Shown here piece by piece: positions 1-7,860 of a stretch of DNA of 64,000 nt (within the stretch, counting starts at the first letter, position 1; every line of letters starts with the position of its first letter). Under the pieces are notes generated by a model. The model was not told the origin of the DNA and ran no database searches. It saw only the letters and a list, made by a program, of their open reading frames with translations. Both the position numbers and the translations under genes were made by a program. The DNA is taken from contig NZ_UIHB01000007.1 in NCBI RefSeq assembly GCF_900476395.1, positions 110,525 through 174,524 of the forward strand. Reading direction: 5' to 3'. The stretch comes from Xanthomonas euroxanthea (GTDB lineage: Bacteria > Pseudomonadota > Gammaproteobacteria > Xanthomonadales > Xanthomonadaceae).

Positions 1-1
1 C

Positions 2-283
2 GAACACTCCAGCCTGGATGTGGACGGTCGCCGTCTGGCGGCCATGGCCAATTCGTTCCTGACCCTGGGCGAGACGCTGGCGCGCGAATCCAGCCTGAGC
101 GAAGCCGACTACGCCACCATCAGTACGCGTGGCGGGCAGCTGGTGCTGATCCGCATTCGCGCCGACAAACCATTGACGCTCACTGCGGTGGGTGGCAGCG
201 ACATCAATGCCGCGGCGCTGTTGTTCAACGCGCGCGACTGCGCCGGCCGTCTGGCTGCGGCGCTGGCGCAGCCGGCGAACTGA
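2..283 (+). CDS. Roadblock/LC7-domain protein, 5'-truncated by window edge
   Basis: This is the C-terminal part of a small Roadblock/LC7-type protein. The frame is open to the first base of the window, so the true start lies upstream; a GTG at 20 is probably internal. The visible 93 residues have the helix (LAAMANSFLTLGETLA) and hydrophobic strand (GGQLVLIRI) pattern of Roadblock/MglB proteins, which bind small Ras-like GTPases and often act as their activators. It lies 63 bases ahead of a second Roadblock-like gene and in the same run as an MglA-like GTPase, which supports that role. The partner assignment is inferred from context. No catalytic residues are expected in this fold. Confidence 0.75.
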   Translation, partial: EHSSLDVDGRRLAAMANSFLTLGETLARESSLSEADYATISTRGGQLVLIRIRADKPLTLTAVGGSDINAAALLFNARDCAGRLAAALAQPAN

Positions 284-346
284 GCGTTTGGCATCGTTCG
301 TGCTTGTGCCAATGCACCCATTTCTCATCGCTCGTAAGGACGACCC

Positions 347-706
347 GTGTCAAAACTCAATCTGGAACACCTGCATTCGATCGCCGGCTTCGTCGGCGCC
401 GCCCTGGTCGATAGCGACAGCGGCATGGCGCTGGGCATGACCGGCGGCACCGATCTCAACCTGGAACTTGCCGCGGCCGGCAATACCGAAGTGGTGCGTG
501 CCAAGCGCCGTATCGCCGAGCAGCTCGGTCTGAACGACACCATCGAAGACATCCTGATCACCCTGGCGCGTCAGTACCACCTGCTGCGTCCGCTGGAGAG
601 CAACGGCACCTTGTTCCTGTACGTCGTGCTGGATCGCGCCAAGGCCAATCTGGCCATGGCCCGCCACGAGCTCAAGGCGTTCGAGAAGACCCTGGACTTC
701 GGTTGA
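347..706 (+). CDS. Small Roadblock-like protein
   Basis: A 119-residue cytoplasmic protein with a GTG start. It keeps the Roadblock-like order: an N-terminal helix, then AGFVGAALVDSDSGMALGM (strand-turn-strand), a central helix ending in AKRRIAEQLG, and a strand LFLYVVLDR before a C-terminal helix. It has no signal peptide or membrane segment. Its position between a Roadblock/LC7 gene and a small-GTPase gene suggests a second regulatory subunit of the same GTPase module. The domain call rests on pattern and context, not on a profile search. A diverged single-domain adaptor is the main alternative. Confidence 0.65.
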   Translation: MSKLNLEHLHSIAGFVGAALVDSDSGMALGMTGGTDLNLELAAAGNTEVVRAKRRIAEQLGLNDTIEDILITLARQYHLLRPLESNGTLFLYVVLDRAKANLAMARHELKAFEKTLDFG

Positions 707-800
707 TGCCACACCGGCGGCGCGCACGCGTCGCCTGCCCGGCCTGCCGGCTTGTCCCGGCAGGCACCGCACTTTCAAAGCGCCGACGCGGCGCCCTGTC

Positions 801-1718
801 ATGACCACACCCATTCACGCCATGCGGGTCGCCACGGCCGGCCTGGACCTGCTGCACACCACGCGCCTGAAACTGGCGTGCTCGTTGTTGCTGGCCGAGC
901 GCATCGACGTGCAGCTGGGGCAATGGCCGCAACATACCGCCGAGGTGGTGGTGCTGGGGCTGGAAAGCGCCGACGGCCTGGCCGCCTGGCAGGCCTTGCA
1001 GGGGCAACCCGTGCGTGTGCTGGTGGTGTCGCGGACACCGGTCGGCGGCGCGTGGCTCAAGCACGGCGCCACCGTGCGCGAACTCAACGAACAGATGCGC
1101 CTGCTGCTGTCGTCCTCCGATCACGCGCAGGTCGCCGAGCCGGCATTGCTGGTCCGCCATTGCCGCGGCGAGTTCGGTACCGCTGCGGTGCTGTTGCGCC
1201 ATGCACACCTGCAGGTGCGCGTGGATCCGGCCAACGGCTGCGTGCAGCTTCCCGCCGGCATTGCGTTGCCGGAGCTGGTCGCCGCACTGGATCACCCCGG
1301 CTGGCAGGTCGTACCGGACACCGCCAATAGCGCATTGACCCAACGTCTTTCGTTCGAGGCGCTGTATTTCGCCCTGCCCGAGCACCTGCGCCCCGCGCTG
1401 CCGGCGGTCGAACCCAGCCACGCGTTGCAGCTGCGCCAATGGCCGGAGCTGAGCGCCGAGACCAGTTCGCCGGCGCGGCTGCTGGCCATTGCCCACCTGC
1501 ATGCGCGTCCGTGGCGCCCGCAGGCGCTGGCCAAGGCTTGCAAGCTACCGCTGCAAACGGTGGAATGCCTGTTCGCCGCGGCACTCGCCAGCGGCCTTGC
1601 CCAGACCGCGGAGATTCCCGTGCCTGCAACGCAGCCCCGCCCGGACAGCAGCAACTCCCGGTTTCTCTCCTGGGTCGCACGTCGCTTTGGCCTCTCTCTC
1701 TTTCAGGCGCAGTCATGA
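801..1718 (+). CDS. Uncharacterised protein of the Roadblock/GTPase operon
   Basis: A 305-residue soluble protein that I do not recognise. The N-terminal 100 residues alternate strands and helices (LKLACSLLLAERIDVQLG, AEVVVLGLESADG, VRVLVVSRTP), resembling a receiver-like or Rossmann-like fold without clear catalytic residues. The C-terminal third contains a possible winged-helix stretch (RPWRPQALAKACKLPLQTVECLFAAALASGL), so it could be a regulator or effector of the adjacent GTPase. Its TGA overlaps the ATG of the GTPase gene (ATGA), showing translational coupling. Function is unassigned. Confidence 0.8.
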   Translation: MTTPIHAMRVATAGLDLLHTTRLKLACSLLLAERIDVQLGQWPQHTAEVVVLGLESADGLAAWQALQGQPVRVLVVSRTPVGGAWLKHGATVRELNEQMRLLLSSSDHAQVAEPALLVRHCRGEFGTAAVLLRHAHLQVRVDPANGCVQLPAGIALPELVAALDHPGWQVVPDTANSALTQRLSFEALYFALPEHLRPALPAVEPSHALQLRQWPELSAETSSPARLLAIAHLHARPWRPQALAKACKLPLQTVECLFAAALASGLAQTAEIPVPATQPRPDSSNSRFLSWVARRFGLSLFQAQS

Positions 1719-2257
1719 GTCTTCCGGCCAACAAACTGGTGTTCGTTGGCGGCATGGGCGCCGGCAAGACCACCGCCGTGCGCGCCATTTCCGACGTGGA
1801 GCCGGTCAGCACCGAGATGCCGCTCAGCCAGGATGCCTACGGCGACAAGACCTACACCACGGTCGCGCTGGACTACAGCTCGATCGAACTGGAAGACGGC
1901 GAGTTGCTGCACGTCTACGGCGTGCCGGGGCAGAAGTACCTGGATTTCATGTGGCCGCTGGTGTGCGACGGCGCCTTGGGCGTGATCGTGCTGGTCAGCG
2001 CGCGTGATCCGCAGATGCGCGATGCCACCGTGGCCTTGCTGCGCGAGTTTTCGCAGATCGCACCTGCGGCAAGCCTGGCGGTGGGCATCACCATGACCGA
2101 CGAAATGCAGGACTTTTTGCTGCCGCCGTTCCGCGACGCGTTGGTGGCCGAAGGCTTCCGCATCCCGGTCATGCGCGTGGATGCGCGCTCGGCCACCCAG
2201 ATCACGTTCCTGGTGAAGTCGCTGCTGTCCTATCGTTACACCTCGGCAACCAGCTGA
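1715..2257 (+). CDS. MglA-like small GTP-binding protein
   Basis: A 180-residue Ras-like GTPase. The P-loop GGMGAGKT spans residues 12-19. The G3 region reads GVPGQ, lacking the usual first Asp of DxxG, as in MglA-type GTPases, which carry TVPGQ. The G4 position reads VGITMTD in place of NKxD. Members of this family pair with Roadblock proteins to control polarity, motility or pilus positioning. The ATG overlaps the preceding stop, so it is co-translated with the uncharacterised protein and belongs to a four-gene module. Guanine specificity is inferred, because the G4 motif is not canonical. Confidence 0.82.
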   Translation: MSLPANKLVFVGGMGAGKTTAVRAISDVEPVSTEMPLSQDAYGDKTYTTVALDYSSIELEDGELLHVYGVPGQKYLDFMWPLVCDGALGVIVLVSARDPQMRDATVALLREFSQIAPAASLAVGITMTDEMQDFLLPPFRDALVAEGFRIPVMRVDARSATQITFLVKSLLSYRYTSATS

Positions 2258-2804
2258 CCGGCCACGTGCCTGGCGCATGCCGAGGTGGGCGGCGCAAAGA
2301 CAAGACGAGGCGCGAGACAAAACAAGGAATCCGGTCACGACGGTGCCTGAGGGGCGTCACGCGGGGGATGCCGCCTCTAGGGTGGCGGCGACGCGTCCAT
2401 CTTCCTTGATGCCAGGCACGCGACGCGAACGTCATACCTTCGAGCGCGCTGCCTGACTTGTTCAGTATGGCGCACGGTCGGAAACCAGGGCATCGGGACA
2501 TTCCCGACATCGCGCAGGACATACCGGCGATACGGCATGGGCAATAGCGCTGGCGGCCGGTCGCCAGCCGCGCACGCAACCGGCGGTTGCAAGGCAGGTG
2601 CGGTACGCGCCCGGCGACGCTTTGGACACACCAGTCGTCCCGCCGTTTCACGCACGCAGCGATGTGCGGCATCAGTGCCGCCATCGGTGGACGCAGCAGA
2701 TAGACGCAGCAGATACCTGACCCACCGGGATCGGCAATTGCGGGCCGAGGTCCCTGCCGCTGCGCAAGTGCTGATCCAGCACCATGATCGGATAAAGTAG
2801 CGCG
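2258..2804. other. Gene-free interval between GTPase module and tmk
   Basis: I see no convincing gene in these 547 bases. The short open frames on both strands are arginine/proline-rich and have no recognisable protein. Near the right end a 13-base word (gacgcagcagata) occurs twice in tandem at about 2690-2716. The promoter of the following thymidylate kinase gene must lie here, but no clear -35/-10 pair stands out. Confidence 0.5.
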
Positions 2805-3482
2805 ATGACAATCGAACTGAAGCCCGGCGGTCTACTGATCGCGATCGAAGGCATCGACGGCGCCGGCAAGACCACCCTCGCCCGCAGCCTGGCCACCACG
2901 CTGGAAGCGGCCGGCGCGCGCGTGGTGCTCAGCAAGGAACCGACCAATGGCCCCTGGGGCACCCAGCTGCGCCAGTCCGCCGCCACCGGCCGCCTCAGCG
3001 CCGACGAAGAAGCCGAGCTGCTGATCCGCGACCGCCACGAACACGTGGACACCCTGATCGCGCCGGCGCTGGCACGCGGCGACATCGTGATCCTGGACCG
3101 CTATTTCCCCTCGATGGTCGCCTACCAGGGCGCCGCCGGCCTGCCGCTGGACGACCTGCTGGACCGCAACGCCTTCGCGCCGCGCCCGGACGTGCTGCTG
3201 CTGCTCGACCTGCCCCCGCCCACCGGCCTGGCGCGTATCCGCGCCCGCGGCGATGCACCCAATCACTTCGAAACCCAGGACAACCTGGAACGCTGCCGCA
3301 GCATCTTTGCCCAGCTGCAGTTGCCGGGAAAGCACGTCGTGGATGCCAGCGCCGATGCGGACAGCGTGCTCCGCCAGGCCCACGCCATCGTCGTTGCCGC
3401 ACTGGCCGAACGCCTGCGCGTCGACGCCATCGATGCCGACCAGGCCACGCTGGAACTGCTGTCGGCCGGTCGCCCGGCCTGA
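2805..3482 (+). CDS. tmk: Thymidylate kinase
   Basis: A 225-residue dTMP kinase, which phosphorylates dTMP to dTDP with ATP in dTTP synthesis. The P-loop [10 protein letters not shown] is at residues 15-24, the DRY motif with the following AYQG at 98-108, and a LID-like stretch [15 protein letters not shown] near residue 145. Length matches the family (about 200-230). The gene stands alone: the usual proteobacterial neighbours (mltG, holB) are absent, so this may be a second or relocated copy. The ribosome-binding site before the ATG is weak. The residues after 195 extend beyond the core fold. Confidence 0.9.
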   Translation: MTIELKPGGLLIAIEGIDGAGKTTLARSLATTLEAAGARVVLSKEPTNGPWGTQLRQSAATGRLSADEEAELLIRDRHEHVDTLIAPALARGDIVILDRYFPSMVAYQGAAGLPLDDLLDRNAFAPRPDVLLLLDLPPPTGLARIRARGDAPNHFETQDNLERCRSIFAQLQLPGKHVVDASADADSVLRQAHAIVVAALAERLRVDAIDADQATLELLSAGRPA

Positions 3483-3660
3483 GTCGCTGCGCGTCCTGCG
3501 CGCAGGCAACAGCAACTGGCGCGCTGTGATTGGCGGGCTGCGGGCAGATAGCTGTTTCGGCCGATCGCACCGGACAAGGCGCGGTCTGGAGACGCTGCCC
3601 CAACAGCACAGTCAGCCCCGAGCTACATGGACATTTCCGGATAGGACCAAAGAACCTTCG

Positions 3661-3736
3661 TGGTGCCGGCACCCGGATTCGAACTGGGGACCTACCGCTT
3701 ACAAGGCGGTTGCTCTACCAACTGAGCTATGCCGGC
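3661..3736 (-). tRNA. tRNA-Thr (anticodon TGT)
   Basis: On the minus strand a complete 76-nt cloverleaf can be folded. The acceptor stem GCCGGCA pairs with TGCCGGC, followed by discriminator A and an encoded CCA. The D-arm has AGCTCAGTTGGTAGAGC, the anticodon stem ACCGC/GCGGT encloses loop CTTGTAA, and the T-arm contains GTTCGAATC. The anticodon TGT reads ACA (Thr). No flanking integrase or duplicated 3' end was seen, so there is no sign of use as an attachment site. Confidence 0.97.
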
Positions 3737-3768
3737 AAAGGCAGGCGCGTTGCGCGCCGGTGCGCATT

Positions 3769-4692
3769 CTAGCGCAGCGCGGCGCAATCTAGCGACCGCT
3801 GACGCGCCGCACCTGCGGTGCCCTGCAATGTGCCGATCCCAGCCGTGCTGCGCACATCGATCCACCAGCGCGATTGCCCGGTGCCGCTGGGCAGCAACTG
3901 CGCCGGAAACCCCGCACCGACCAGGCTGGCCTGCCGTCGCTCGGCACGCTCGCGACTCTGGTACTGCCCCAGGGCGATGGTGTTGTTCTCGCCCTGGGCA
4001 ATCACGTAATAGTCGCCCATGCCGGCGGCGGCGATGCGCTTGACCAAGGCTTGCGCCGCTGCACGATCGCCGACATTGGGCAGCATCACCCGGAACGTAC
4101 TGACCCCGGCGTCCTTGTCCTCGCGCACGCGGGTGCGCGTGGCCTGGCCACGCAGGCGTGCCAGCGCGGCATCGGCATCGGCGCGCGCCGCATACGGCCC
4201 CAGGCTGGCGCAACGCTCCGGCGCAGCGGCGGGAGTAGGTACCGCTAGCGCTGGTTTGATCGCCACTGCCGCAACCTCGTTCGGTGTTGGAGCGACCTTG
4301 GTTGGTGGTGGAACCTGTGCCGACGTCTGCGACGTTGCGACCACCTTCGCGGCGGCCGCAGCAGTCGAAGAAGACGCCGCCGTGGGTTCCGTCGATGTCT
4401 CAGTCGATGCCGGTGTCGGTGTCGGTGTCGGTGCAGGTGCAGGTGTCGGTGCAGGTGCAGGTGCAGGTGCAGGTGCATCCGATGGTGCTGTGCCCGCAGC
4501 TGCCGGGCCCATGCCTGCCTCGCTCGCCCCGCCTGGCGCTGCTGCCGCAGTGCTCGGCAGCACTTCCAGGCGCGCCACACCGGCCGGCTGCGGCGGTGCC
4601 GCCACCGCTGCCGGTGCCGGCTGCAATGCCCACCACAAGGCCACACCGGCATTGAGGACGATCAGGACGACGATGAGTGCGCGGACATACAT
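3769..4692 (-). CDS. SPOR-domain protein with Pro/Ala/Thr-rich linker
   Basis: A 307-residue envelope protein. An N-terminal transmembrane segment (residues 4-24) anchors it, followed by a low-complexity linker rich in Ala, Pro and Thr (about 25-165). The C-terminal region (about 170-285) shows the SPOR-like pattern CASLGPYAARADADAALARL and YYVIAQGENNTIALGQYQSRERA, a fold that binds denuded septal peptidoglycan. A role at the division site is inferred from the domain. It is followed on the same strand by tRNA-Thr and preceded by coaX. The linker is encoded partly by a hexanucleotide microsatellite. Confidence 0.8.
   Translation of the reverse strand: MYVRALIVVLIVLNAGVALWWALQPAPAAVAAPPQPAGVARLEVLPSTAAAAPGGASEAGMGPAAAGTAPSDAPAPAPAPAPTPAPAPTPTPTPASTETSTEPTAASSSTAAAAAKVVATSQTSAQVPPPTKVAPTPNEVAAVAIKPALAVPTPAAAPERCASLGPYAARADADAALARLRGQATRTRVREDKDAGVSTFRVMLPNVGDRAAAQALVKRIAAAGMGDYYVIAQGENNTIALGQYQSRERAERRQASLVGAGFPAQLLPSGTGQSRWWIDVRSTAGIGTLQGTAGAARQRSLDCAALR
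4412..4477. repeat. Hexanucleotide microsatellite inside SPOR gene
   Basis: Eleven contiguous six-base units, GGTGTC or GGTGCA on the plus strand, encode an alternating Ala/Thr-Pro stretch in the minus-strand SPOR protein. Slippage by whole units keeps frame and would change only linker length. Confidence 0.9.
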
Positions 4693-4845
4693 GCGATGGA
4701 TTCTAAGCGCGGGCAGTCACAACCGGCGAGCGCTGGTCGGCTCGCTGCCCATGCCAGCCAGTGGGCGCAGTGTACGAGCGCGGCCGATCGATTCCGTCTC
4801 CCGGCCGCGCCCACCGCGTGGCCGCACGATCGCATGGCCCGCCGT

Positions 4846-5574
4846 TCAAGGCGCCGACGCAGACCTTGCCCAGGTCGCCAGCCCGTCCAGCACCAGCGCG
4901 GCGCGGAAGCTGGCATCGGGCAACAACGGCAGCAGCGGCGGCGCGCCGCCCCCGTGCACCAGCAGCCGCACCGGCACGCCCAGACTGCGTTGCGCGTGCT
5001 GCAGGCTGCGCTCGATCAGCGCCACCGCCGCGCCATCGCAGCCGGAGGTCAGCGCGTCGTCGGTGTCAACGGCCAGCTCGACATAGGTCCCGCCACTGAC
5101 CGGCAACTGCACCGCGCGCGCATGCAGCGCCTCGCGCATGGTGGTCGGCGAGGCGGCGATGCGGCCGCCGTGGTGCTGCCCGTCGGCGCCGAGTACATCG
5201 ATGGTCAGCGCGGTGCCCACGCCGGCCACCAGCACCGGTGCGTCGCCGCGTGCGCCCAGCAGCGCCAGGAAGCGATCGACCCCGAAGCGGCCCGGGTCTG
5301 CATAGGCGATGCGGATGCCGGCGCACTCGGCCGCGGTCCGCACGATGCGCACCTGTTCGAAACGCTCGCGCAGGCAGCCGAGCATGCGCTGCGTCAACGC
5401 CGGCGCAGCCACGCTGGCCACATGCGCGATGCGTCCGGTGGGCAGGGCCGACAACGCGGCCGCGTCCATCGCCTCGGCACCATGCGGCCAGGCCTGCACG
5501 TCGCCGGCGCGGTCGCCCTGCAGCGGTGCGTACTTGAACCGCGAATTTCCCAGGTCGAACAACCACTCGCTCAT
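4846..5574 (-). CDS. coaX: Type III pantothenate kinase
   Basis: A 242-residue ASKHA-fold kinase that phosphorylates pantothenate in the first step of coenzyme A synthesis. Seen in the sequence are the N-terminal phosphate-binding DLGNSRFKY (catalytic-type Asp7), the GVDRFLALLGARG segment near residue 108 and VGVGTALTIDVL around 127. Type III enzymes are not feedback-inhibited by CoA and need a monovalent cation. Its ATG overlaps the birA stop (ATGA), so the two cofactor genes are translationally coupled, as is common in proteobacteria. Confidence 0.93.
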   Translation of the reverse strand: MSEWLFDLGNSRFKYAPLQGDRAGDVQAWPHGAEAMDAAALSALPTGRIAHVASVAAPALTQRMLGCLRERFEQVRIVRTAAECAGIRIAYADPGRFGVDRFLALLGARGDAPVLVAGVGTALTIDVLGADGQHHGGRIAASPTTMREALHARAVQLPVSGGTYVELAVDTDDALTSGCDGAAVALIERSLQHAQRSLGVPVRLLVHGGGAPPLLPLLPDASFRAALVLDGLATWARSASAP

Positions 5575-6536
5575 GCAGGTCTCACGCTCACTTCTCCGGA
5601 GTGGAACAGCCGTACCGTCTCGCCCAGTTGCACCCGCAACGCGCCGTCGGCCGCCAGGCCAAGCGCAATGCCGTGATGCCGGGTGCCGGCTTCCTCGACC
5701 TGCACCGCGCGGCCGCTCAGGACGTCCAGGTCCGCATAGCGGCCCAGGAACGGGGCCAGCCCCTGCGCCTCGAACAGCTCCAGCGCCGGCAGCAGCGCCG
5801 ACAACACTGCAGCCACCACGGTATCGCGCGACACCGCGTGGCCGGCCAGCGTATCCAGATCCACCCACGGTTGGTCGATCGCAGCGGCCGCTGCCGCCGG
5901 CATATGCACGTTCAAACCCAACCCGATCACCGCGCGCGCGTTGCCGGCCATTTCGCCGCCGCCTTCGATCAGCAGGCCGCCCAGCTTGCGCTCGCGCGCC
6001 AGCAGATCGTTGGGCCACTTCAACCCGACATGGGCAAAGCCACAACCGCGCAGGGCCTCGGCCACCGCCACGCCCACGGCCAGGCTGAGCCCGGCCAGCT
6101 GGCCCAATCCGCCGCTGAAACGGCGCGAGGCCGACAGATAGATGTGCGCACCCAGTGGCGAGGTCCATTGACGCCCACGCCGGCCGCGCCCGCCGGTCTG
6201 CCGCTCGGCCAGCAGCACCGCCACGCCCTGCGCCGGCGCCGGGCGCGCCAGCAAGCTGGTATTGGTGGATTCCAGCGTCCAGGCGATCTCCAGCGCCGCC
6301 AGGCCTGCCAGCGCATCGGCCGCCATCGCCGCACGAATGCGCGCGTCGTCCAGCAGGTCCAGCGGCGCCGCCAGGCGGTAGCCGTCCCCGGCCCGCCCTT
6401 CGATCTCGACCCCGGCCGCGCGCAGGTTCTGGATCCGCTTCCACACCGCCGCACGGGTCAACCCGGCATCGCGCGCCAATGCATCGCCGGATAGCCGGCC
6501 GCTCGCAAGTTTGGCCAGCAAGGCGCGGTCATCCAC
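5571..6536 (-). CDS. birA: Bifunctional biotin-protein ligase / biotin operon repressor
   Basis: A 321-residue BirA. An N-terminal winged helix (about residues 5-55, GLTRAAVWKRIQNLRAAG) precedes the ligase domain with GRGRRGRQW (116-124) and KWPND (173-177), the biotinyl-AMP-forming signature. It biotinylates acetyl-CoA carboxylase carrier protein and, having the HTH, probably represses bio genes. The GTG at 6536 is chosen because GGGGA lies six bases upstream and the homology begins there; the open frame continues to 6677 without support. It is the first gene of a birA-coaX pair. Confidence 0.93.
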   Translation of the reverse strand: MDDRALLAKLASGRLSGDALARDAGLTRAAVWKRIQNLRAAGVEIEGRAGDGYRLAAPLDLLDDARIRAAMAADALAGLAALEIAWTLESTNTSLLARPAPAQGVAVLLAERQTGGRGRRGRQWTSPLGAHIYLSASRRFSGGLGQLAGLSLAVGVAVAEALRGCGFAHVGLKWPNDLLARERKLGGLLIEGGGEMAGNARAVIGLGLNVHMPAAAAAAIDQPWVDLDTLAGHAVSRDTVVAAVLSALLPALELFEAQGLAPFLGRYADLDVLSGRAVQVEEAGTRHHGIALGLAADGALRVQLGETVRLFHSGEVSVRPA

Positions 6537-6663
6537 GGCAAGTCCCCAAATCGATCCGCGAAAGTATGCGCCAAGCGTCCGCACCCGCCCAGCCTGGCTT
6601 GCGTGAGGGAGTGAAAAGCACGTTATGATCGGCGACTCACGCCGCTTGCCCTGGATGTGGACG

Positions 6664-6939
6664 ATGCGCCGAATCACGGTTTGCCTGCTCCTGTTGTTGG
6701 CTCCGCTTGCCGCGCTGGCATCGGATCAGCTGGCCGATGGCGATCATGAGAGCTGCGTCAGCAGCAACTCGGCGGCACGCGGCAGAACCCCCAACGGCGA
6801 GCCGGCAACCCCGGCACGTGCTCCCGCGCACAAGCCCGCGCCGGCCACCGGCGGCGGTGGCAGTGACGGCGACGGACTGTTCCCCCGCATGCGCACGATG
6901 CCGCGCTGGCATAGCTTCCTGCCGGGCATGTTCCGCTGA
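6664..6939 (+). CDS. Small exported protein of unknown function
   Basis: A 91-residue protein with a clear Sec signal peptide (RRITVCLLLLLAPLAALAS, cleavage near residue 20). The mature part is Pro/Ala/Gly-rich and ends in an aromatic/basic segment (FPRMRTMPRWHSFLPGMF). It has no conserved cysteines apart from one. ATG 6664 gives the cleanest signal peptide; ATG 6655 is an alternative nine bases upstream. Its stop is nine bases from the mtfA start, suggesting co-transcription. I do not recognise the family. Confidence 0.65.
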   Translation: MRRITVCLLLLLAPLAALASDQLADGDHESCVSSNSAARGRTPNGEPATPARAPAHKPAPATGGGGSDGDGLFPRMRTMPRWHSFLPGMFR

Positions 6940-6947
6940 TCCAGTGG

Positions 6948-7703
6948 TTGTTGCGCCGGCTGCGCCGGCCGCCGGCCGATATTCCCGATGCCTTATGGCT
7001 GCCGGTCAGCCGACGCTGCGCCTGGGTCGCTGCGCTCGATCCGCCCCGCCAGCACCGTCTGCGTGCACTGACCGCGCAGTTCCTGCGGCAAAAAACCATC
7101 TCCCCGCTCGACGGGCTGCAGCTGCAACCGCACGATCACGTCCTGCTGGCTGCCACCTGCTGCCTGCCGCTGCTGAACATCGGCGCGGCCGGCTGGCGTG
7201 GCTGGTCGCAGCTGATCGTTTACCCGGACGCATTCCGCGTGCAACGCACGCATGTGGATGCGGCCGGAGTGATGCATGCCTGGGACGACACCCTGATTGG
7301 CGAGGCCTGGGAGCAAGGGCCGCTGATCGTCAGCTGGGCCGACGTACAGGCCGACCTGGACGACCCGCAGGCCGGCTTCAACGTGATCGTGCATGAGATG
7401 GCGCACAAGCTCGACGCACTCGATGGCGCGCTCGACGGCACCCCGCCGCTGCCGCGCGCTGCGCAGCGTGCCTGGGCACGCGATTTCCAGCGCGCCTTCG
7501 ATACGTTTTGCCAACGCGTCGATGCGGGCGAAGACACCGAGATCGACCCGTATGCCGCCGAGGCACCGGAAGAATTCTTCGCGGTCGTAAGCGAATACCA
7601 CTTCTCCGCGCCACAGCTGCTGGCGCGCCTCATGCCGGATGTCGCTGCACAGCTGACGCGTTTTTATGGGCCGTCGCCGTTTGCGGCGTCAGCGCAGCGC
7701 TGA
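6948..7703 (+). CDS. mtfA: MtfA-type zinc-dependent peptidase
   Basis: A 251-residue member of the M90/MtfA family. The zinc motif HEMAHKLD is at 149-156, with a downstream EEFFAVVSEYHF segment likely supplying the third ligand. In E. coli MtfA (YeeI) is an aminopeptidase that binds the Mlc repressor and so influences PTS glucose uptake. That regulatory role in this organism is inference. The start is a TTG just after the preceding stop. No signal peptide is evident, which fits a cytosolic enzyme. Confidence 0.85.
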   Translation: MLRRLRRPPADIPDALWLPVSRRCAWVAALDPPRQHRLRALTAQFLRQKTISPLDGLQLQPHDHVLLAATCCLPLLNIGAAGWRGWSQLIVYPDAFRVQRTHVDAAGVMHAWDDTLIGEAWEQGPLIVSWADVQADLDDPQAGFNVIVHEMAHKLDALDGALDGTPPLPRAAQRAWARDFQRAFDTFCQRVDAGEDTEIDPYAAEAPEEFFAVVSEYHFSAPQLLARLMPDVAAQLTRFYGPSPFAASAQR

Positions 7704-7860
7704 CGGTGCGCTGACATGCCTGCATGCGTTGGGCTGTCGTCGTGCAACGCTGTCGCGCGCATCAATCGCACGCGTTTCAACCGACTGACCACACCAATGC
7801 GCGATGCCGCACGCGGCTACACGCGGGACGGATCGACATCGCTCGCGCATTGCCAGGCAC

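Noticed and set aside
3661..3736. tRNA-Thr as an integration site
   Set aside because: No integrase, no duplicated tRNA 3' end and no shift in composition next to it.
4019..5086. 355-codon plus-strand frame over the SPOR and coaX region
   Set aside because: Low-complexity Ala/Gly/Val from the antisense of the Pro/Ala-rich linker; the minus-strand frames have recognised domains and coupled starts.
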